DNA from: Trichomonas vaginalis G3
Taxonomy: Eukaryota; Parabasalia; Trichomonadida; Trichomonadidae
Length of the DNA: 64,000 bases
NCBI RefSeq assembly: GCF_026262505.1
Contig: NC_067206.1
Coordinates: forward strand, 12,520,205 to 12,584,204
Reading direction: 5' to 3'
Part shown: in pieces, positions 58,425 to 64,000 of the stretch
Layout of the letters: each line of letters starts with the position of its first letter
Numbering within the stretch: the stretch's first letter is position 1
Made by a program: the position numbers and the translations under genes
Notes under the pieces: generated by a model
What the model was told of the DNA's origin: nothing
The model's input: the letters and a program-made list of their open reading frames with translations, nothing else
The model's database searches: none

Positions 58425-59095
58425 ATGAGGTCATGTTAGAAAACATGTTAGAAAAGGTGTTAGATCTAACATTCTAACATAAACATTATTTTTGGGTCAT
58501 TTACACTCATTACGTTTAAGTTTGACAAAGCATATACGATGAGGTCATGACAAAACATTAACGATGAAATCATAACAAAACATTTACGATGAAATCATAA
58601 CAAAACATTTACGTTTAAGTTTGACAAAGCATATACGATGAGGTCATGACAAAACATTAACGATGAAATCATAACAAAACATTTACGATGAAGAAATCAT
58701 GACAAAACATTTACGATGAAATCATAACAAAACATTTACGTTTAAGTTTGACAAAGAACATACGATGAGGTCATGACAAAACATTTACGATGAAGAAATC
58801 ATGACAAAACATTTACGATGAAATCATAACAAAACATTTACGTTTAAGTTTGACAAAGCATATACGATGAGGTCATGACAAAACATTAACGATGAAATCA
58901 TAACAAAACATTTACGATGAAGAAATCATGACAAAACATTTACGATGAAATCATAACAAAACATTTACGTTTAAGTTTGACAAAGCATATACGATGAGGT
59001 CATGACAAAACATTAACGATGAAATCATGACAAAACATATACGTTTATGTTTGACAAAACATATACGATGAAATCATGACAAAACATTTATGTTA
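58425..59095. repeat. Iteron-like array, right arm, outer block
   Basis: Mirror of left block 1, with the TTAG-class palindrome at 58,432-58,481. Confidence 0.85.
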
Positions 59096-59162
59096 TACAG
59101 TAATGTTAGTCATGAATGTTTGTCCTACGTGTTGGCGTTAGTGTTGAAAAATAATGTTTGTC

Positions 59163-59867
59163 CTACATGAAGCCGTACAAGCGTTTGAATTTGTTTATGC
59201 ATAGGATTACTCTCTTGTTTTCTGTATCTATCATAGAAACATAAGCAGCACCTGTTTTTGTAAAGTTTATATGAAGTACTCGATAGTTAAGACCTGTATA
59301 ATAATAGAATGCGTCCTCATTCTCAACATAATAGTAGAACTCAAACGAATGCTTACCATAATCTGTTATTTCAACAGCTTCGTCAGATATTTCATCAACG
59401 AACTCATAAACTATATCGCCATACTTGCTTTTATTTCTATTGTTTTCAGATCTAGAACACCAACGAAGGTTTGAGATTCTGTTGTCCGTTCTATCATGAT
59501 TTATATGGTCTATTTCTTTCAAATTGTTTGGATTTTCAATCCACTGTTCTGCAATAATTCTATGCTTTAAATGTGTTTTGTTGTTTAAACTAAGCACAAT
59601 ATAACCATAATTATTTAAGTATTCACTCTTAATATGTTTGTTTTTCTTTCGACGAATAGTAAAAGGATATGTCGTACAAATCTCATAATCTTCATGATTT
59701 CTCAATGTTTCCCATTGAGTTTGTTCCCCACTAACGTTCTCATTGACGTCCTCAATATCTTCTTCCTCACTGAACTCGTCAATATTTTCACTAGCTCCTT
59801 CTGTAATGTTTTCATCGGCATTGTCATTGACTTCTTCTGTAATGTTAGATGTTGTTGTTTCGCTCAT
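59163..59867 (-). CDS. HNH endonuclease, right arm
   Basis: The same 234-aa protein as at 48,003-48,707: acidic N-terminus, NUMOD4-like segment, HNH core with DHINHDRTDNR. No amino-acid differences between the two copies. Confidence 0.85.
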   Translation of the reverse strand: MSETTTSNITEEVNDNADENITEGASENIDEFSEEEDIEDVNENVSGEQTQWETLRNHEDYEICTTYPFTIRRKKNKHIKSEYLNNYGYIVLSLNNKTHLKHRIIAEQWIENPNNLKEIDHINHDRTDNRISNLRWCSRSENNRNKSKYGDIVYEFVDEISDEAVEITDYGKHSFEFYYYVENEDAFYYYTGLNYRVLHINFTKTGAAYVSMIDTENKRVILCINKFKRLYGFM

Positions 59868-59955
59868 GTTCTTTCACTAATGTTAAAAAGTTATGTTGTA
59901 CGAATTTTGAACAGAATTTAGAGCAGTTATGAAACAATGAAGTACTTTTACGCTA
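59868..59955. promoter_or_regulatory. Divergent promoter between HNH and helicase genes, right arm
   Basis: Mirror of 47,915-48,002; 88 bp, AT-rich. Confidence 0.45.
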
Positions 59956-62781
59956 TTGAAAGGAACTATGAGAGTGAAGTACATGACAGCAATGACAAAA
60001 GGAACTAATATCAAACCTAATGAAATTGCTCACGAGGACATAGAGTTTAACAAGTACTTTGTGGAGTATCTTATAAGTGAAGAGTATGTAAGACCTTACT
60101 TCATGTTTGACAGCATGAATGAGGATGTTATTTCATGGTTAAAGAATATAAGCAATGTTTTCGGTAAGTACGTCATAGATGACAAAGGTCTTGTTGTATT
60201 TTATGAGACAGCAATACGAACACAGGAACTAATGGATATTATGCATTCAACAGCAAAGAAAGGATTTAGTACTATTGGCATGAATGAACATTGCAGGAAT
60301 GACATATACAACCTATGCTCACGAAAGCCTTACACAAAAGCAATACAAATGATAGAACATAAGCGTCTAAGGTCAGCAAATGAAATCATTACTGTCAGTG
60401 GTTATGAAAGAACTGTTAGCAAAGATGAGTGGAAACAGCTATTCATATTAAGGAAGGACGTTGCTGAACTAGTTAAACCTGTTGCACAAACATTGTTTCA
60501 GATAAGACCAGCAATGACTAAGAACCCTTTGACCTTAGTCAATGAGACCATAGAGGTTGAAGATAATGACATGAAAGAACTAGGAATGAATGAGAGAAGT
60601 TGTGAAGGATGTTTGAGTCAAAACACATGGTTCTTCAGAGCTGTTAAGAAACTTAGTAAAGAACGACAGAAATATTTTATAGAGAAGTATTGCAAAGGAT
60701 GTGTAAATGAATTGCTTGAAATAGAACTTAGAGACACTTTCACACTAAAGGACTTGAGGAAAAATAAGTACATGAGTGAAGAAGGTATTGACATAGCTAG
60801 TGTTATAAATGACTTAAGAAGATGTGTTGTTGTTATTGACGGAGCACGTATGACATATCTAGTGAAAGATTATGATGGAATACGAGACACAACAACACTT
60901 GTGTCAGTAGATAGCAAGGAATTCAATAAGCTCATGAAGAGTATTTATGTAGGACGTATTGAGGAGAAGGATGTGAACGCACTGATGATTTATGAAGCGG
61001 GTCAGAACAAGAACTATCTTATGAAGTCAGGCATGAGATTCTTTGACGAAAGAGATGACATTTACAGCTATTTCAGAGGATATGAGTATGAGGTACTGAA
61101 TGAAGTAGATGAGAACGTTATTGAAGGATATTTGAAACATGTTCACGATGTCATATGTAATGAGGATGAAGAGCTTTATGAGTATGTTTTGAACTGGTTC
61201 GCCTACATCGTTCAAAATCCTTGTGGAAAGACTGGAACAGTACTTTTGTTAATAGGAAAGCAAGGAACTGGTAAGAATGTACTTAGTAATGTTCTATGCG
61301 AGCTCATTAGCAAGTACGCCAACAATAATATAACGGCAATAGAGAATGTGGTTGGTAGATTCAATGCTGCTATTGAGAACATGAAGCTCATCGTATGCAA
61401 TGAACTAAGCTCATGCGATACGTCTAAGGTCATGAACCACGACGCACTAAAGTCAATAGTAACAGAGACTCAGTTGGACTTAAATCAGAAGTGTCAGCCA
61501 GTAAGAAAGATAGAGAATGTTTGTAATATCATCATGATATCTAACAACTTCAACTCAGTAAAGATTGACAAAGACGACAGAAGATTTGTTGTCATTGACG
61601 TAAGCAGCAGATACAAAGGAAATTACGAATATTTCTCAAATCTCATTGAAAGCTTTAATGAAGAGTTTTATTCAAACTTACTGACGTACTTCATGAAGAA
61701 AGATTTAAGTGAATTTGATGTAAGGAAGATACCATTCACCAGGGCTAAACAAGAACTCATCGAAATGAACAAAACACCTTACCAAATGTTTTACGAGGAG
61801 TTCTATGAAAAGTTTGTATCCGGATGGAATTGTACAGAGTGCTACAGAAGATATAAAGAATTTGCGAAGGAGAATGAATTCTTTGCATGTAGTTCAAATG
61901 TATTTGGTGGCAAGATGAGAGAATTTGTGAAGAGAAGTAGAAAGCGAGACGGTTCTGCAAGAAGTTATATTTACGAAGCAAGTATGATATTAGAAGGTCG
62001 TGGAAAGAAAGAAACAGTGAATTATGAGGAAGTGCTTGAAAAATTCATGGAGTACATGGGAAGCAATATAACATACAACAAAGACATATACAGTGAGTTT
62101 AAGTACTACTGTGAACAGCATGAGATTGAAGTAATGAGTAAAGGAGATTTTGAAACGCTTATGAAAGACAGTGAGGAGGTCATACATGAGAACAGTGATG
62201 AAATAGTTCATGAGAACAGTGAGGAGGTCATACATGAGAACAGTGATGAAATAGTTCATGAGAACAGTGAGGAGGTCATTCATGAGAACAGTGATGAAAT
62301 AGTTCATGAGAACAGTGAGGAGGTCATACATGAGAACAATGATGAAATAGTTCATGAGAACAGTGAGGAGGTCATACATGAGAACAATGATGAAATAGTT
62401 CATGAGAACAGTGAGGAGGTCATACATGAGAACAATGATGAAATAGTTCATGAGAACAGTAAGGAGGTCATACATGAGAACAGTGATGAAATAGTTCATG
62501 AGAACAGTGAGGAGGTCATACATGAGAACAATGTTGAAATAGTTCATGAGAACAGTGAGGAGGTCATACATGAGAACAGTGATGAAATAGTTCATGAGAA
62601 CAGTGAGGAGGTCATACATGAGAACAATGTTGAAATAGTTCATGAGAACAGTGAGGAGGTCATACATGAGAACAGTGATGAAATAGTTCATGAGAACAGT
62701 GAGGAGGTCATTCATGAGAACAGTGATGAAATAGTTCATGAGAACAGTGAGGAGGTCATCATGAGAACAGTGATGAAATAG
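59956..62781 (+). CDS. SF3 (D5-like) helicase, right arm, expanded repeat
   Basis: Same protein as the left arm up to the repeat: Walker A GKQGTGKN at 434-441, Walker B, motif C and DDRRF all intact, with only about two conservative differences. The EEVIHENSDEIVHENS repeat is expanded to about 33 units in DNA (62,171-63,790) and the reading frame is interrupted inside it, perhaps twice or three times. Sequence for the basic C-terminal domain follows the array and runs off the window. Whether the product is a truncated but helicase-complete protein is open. Confidence 0.7.
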   Translation: MKGTMRVKYMTAMTKGTNIKPNEIAHEDIEFNKYFVEYLISEEYVRPYFMFDSMNEDVISWLKNISNVFGKYVIDDKGLVVFYETAIRTQELMDIMHSTAKKGFSTIGMNEHCRNDIYNLCSRKPYTKAIQMIEHKRLRSANEIITVSGYERTVSKDEWKQLFILRKDVAELVKPVAQTLFQIRPAMTKNPLTLVNETIEVEDNDMKELGMNERSCEGCLSQNTWFFRAVKKLSKERQKYFIEKYCKGCVNELLEIELRDTFTLKDLRKNKYMSEEGIDIASVINDLRRCVVVIDGARMTYLVKDYDGIRDTTTLVSVDSKEFNKLMKSIYVGRIEEKDVNALMIYEAGQNKNYLMKSGMRFFDERDDIYSYFRGYEYEVLNEVDENVIEGYLKHVHDVICNEDEELYEYVLNWFAYIVQNPCGKTGTVLLLIGKQGTGKNVLSNVLCELISKYANNNITAIENVVGRFNAAIENMKLIVCNELSSCDTSKVMNHDALKSIVTETQLDLNQKCQPVRKIENVCNIIMISNNFNSVKIDKDDRRFVVIDVSSRYKGNYEYFSNLIESFNEEFYSNLLTYFMKKDLSEFDVRKIPFTRAKQELIEMNKTPYQMFYEEFYEKFVSGWNCTECYRRYKEFAKENEFFACSSNVFGGKMREFVKRSRKRDGSARSYIYEASMILEGRGKKETVNYEEVLEKFMEYMGSNITYNKDIYSEFKYYCEQHEIEVMSKGDFETLMKDSEEVIHENSDEIVHENSEEVIHENSDEIVHENSEEVIHENSDEIVHENSEEVIHENNDEIVHENSEEVIHENNDEIVHENSEEVIHENNDEIVHENSKEVIHENSDEIVHENSEEVIHENNVEIVHENSEEVIHENSDEIVHENSEEVIHENNVEIVHENSEEVIHENSDEIVHENSEEVIHENSDEIVHENSEEVIMRTVMK

Positions 62782-63790
62782 TTCATGAGAACAGTGAGGA
62801 GGTCATACATGAGAACAGTGATGAAATAGTTCATGAGAACAGTGAGGAGGTCATACATGAGAACAGTGATGAAATAGTTCATGAGAACAGTGAGGAGGTC
62901 ATTCATGAGAACAGTGATGAAATAGTTCATGAGAACAGTGAGGAGGTCATACATGAGAACAATGATGAAATAGTTCATGAGAACAGTGAGGAGGTCATAC
63001 ATGAGAACAATGATGAAATAGTTCATGAGAACAGTGAGGAGGTCATACATGAGAACAGTGATGAAATAGTTCATGAGAACAGTGAGGAGGTCATTCATGA
63101 GAACAGTGATGAAATAGTTCATGAGAACAGTGAGGAGGTCATACATGAGAACAATGATGAAATAGTTCATGAGAACAGTGAGGAGGTCATACATGAGAAC
63201 AATGATGAAATAGTTCATGAGAACAGTGAGGAGGTCATACATGAGAACAATGATGAAATAGTTCATGAGAACAGTGAGGAGGTCATACATGAGAACAATG
63301 ATGAAATAGTTCATGAGAACAGTAAGGAGGTCATACATGAGAACAGTGATGAAATAGTTCATGAGAACAGTGAGGAGGTCATACATGAGAACAGTGATGA
63401 AATAGTTCATGAGAACAGTGAGGAGGTCATACATGAGAAAGTGATGAAATAGTTCATGAGAACAGTGAGGAGGTCATACATGAGAACAATGATGAAATAG
63501 TTCATGAGAACAGTGAGGAGGTCATACATGAGAACAGTGATGAAATAGTTCATGAGAACAGTGAGGAGGTCATACATGAGAACAGTGATGAAATAGTTCA
63601 TGAGAACAGTGAGGAGGTCATCATGAGAACAGTGATGAAATAGTTCATGAGAACAGTGAGGAGGTCATTCATGAGAACAGTGATGAAATAGTTCATGAGA
63701 ACAGTGAGGAGGTCATACATGAGAACAATGATGAAATAGTTCATGAGAACAGTGAGGAGGTCATACATGAGAACAATGATGAAATAGTTC
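62171..63790 (+). repeat. 48-bp coding minisatellite, ~33 copies
   Basis: Units GAGGAGGTCATACATGAGAA plus GATGAAATAGTTCATGAGAA type halves repeat about 33 times, versus ~4.5 in the left arm. Unit variants (AACAGT/AACAAT, GATGAA/GTTGAA, ATACAT/ATTCAT) form a pattern usable for tracing the expansion. Confidence 0.95.
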
Positions 63791-64000
63791 ACGATGTCGT
63801 TCGTGAAGAAGCCATTGCAACAAAGAATGAGATAAAGGATTTCATAGAACTTAACAAGGAGGAGTTTAAAGAAGGCTATGAAGTGAAAAGATGTGAAGAA
63901 GATTTCTTGGCGTATTTGAAGAAAAAGAGACTAAAGCCAATGGCTCAAAATAAGTTTCAATCGATGTTTGAAAAGAAACGTTTGAGCTATGGTGGTGTAA

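Larger units (their letters stand above)
43527..64000. mobile_element. Giant palindromic SF3-helicase/HNH element (unrecognised family)
   Basis: Left arm ~44,300-52,540 and right arm 52,674-64,000 (continuing) are inverted copies around a 133-bp spacer. Each arm has, from the outside in: SF3 helicase, HNH endonuclease, iteron-like repeats, a hairpin, a 98-aa frame, AGATCT palindromes, more iterons and 120-bp repeats. The right arm carries this repeat block twice. Coding parts of the arms differ by only about two residues outside repeats. No capsid, integrase or polymerase gene is visible. It may be a replicon-type mobile element or virus-derived; left limit uncertain. Confidence 0.75.

Noticed and set aside
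48776-59095. CRISPR-like look of regularly spaced short repeats
   Set aside because: The intervals are not unique spacers but variants of the same repeat, there are no cas genes, and the surrounding genes are eukaryotic.
61990-63792. Long hydrophobic antisense frames (MYDLLTVLMNYFITVL repeats)
   Set aside because: They are the reverse strand of the in-frame 48-bp repeat of the helicase gene, whose period of 48 leaves several frames open by chance.
43527-64000. Classing the palindromic element as another Polinton
   Set aside because: Its repeats, termini and genes do not match those at 1-17,524 and no integrase, B-type polymerase or capsid gene is visible in it.

Overview
The window looks like nuclear DNA of a trichomonad, most probably Trichomonas vaginalis or a close relative. 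Host genes are intronless and tightly packed in AT-rich DNA, two carry the ankyrin architecture that is hugely expanded in this lineage, and they are hemmed in by large Polinton (Maverick) remnants. The species is an inference from gene content; no rRNA or other marker is present.

Region 1 (1-17,524) is Polinton DNA in three pieces. Piece A1 (1-~2,860) and piece A2 (~2,861-10,975) share orientation and overlap in content. A2 carries, from its terminus inward, a D12-class adenine methyltransferase, a 43-aa membrane protein, three small structural-type proteins, a capsid-like protein, a phage-like fibre, an rve integrase, accessory proteins and a B-type polymerase remnant. Piece B (11,099-17,524) is a foldback: two ~3 kb inverted copies of the same terminal gene block around a ~430 bp loop. 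All termini seen carry a small hairpin whose inner stem covaries between families.

Region 2 (17,525-~43,100) is host sequence: PWP1-like WD40 protein, LisH-like Pro/Ala/Lys-rich protein, PPP-family phosphatase, coiled-coil protein, 844-aa protein with a low-complexity tail, ankyrin protein with a fresh 300-bp tandem triplication, profilin, a second ankyrin protein, CCT delta chaperonin subunit, a secreted histidine-phosphatase-fold protein lacking its catalytic residues, and a 504-aa helical protein. Relics include a fragment of the second ankyrin family, a tRNA-like relic, a Tc1/mariner-like scrap and a nearly complete Mutator-like (MULE) transposon. A strong two-hairpin element at 27,447-27,527 is unexplained.

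Region 3 (~43,500-64,000, running off the window) is the most unusual part: a giant near-perfect palindrome centred near 52,606. Each arm has an SF3 (D5-like) helicase gene, a divergent HNH endonuclease gene and many kilobases of non-coding repeats: iteron-like ~25-mers (about 200 by eye), 120-bp tandem units, and three classes of palindrome all centred on AGATCT. Arms are almost identical in genes but differ in repeat copy number. I read it as a helicase/HNH replicon-like mobile element in head-to-head arrangement. No capsid, integrase or polymerase gene is visible in it, and I do not recognise it as a described family.
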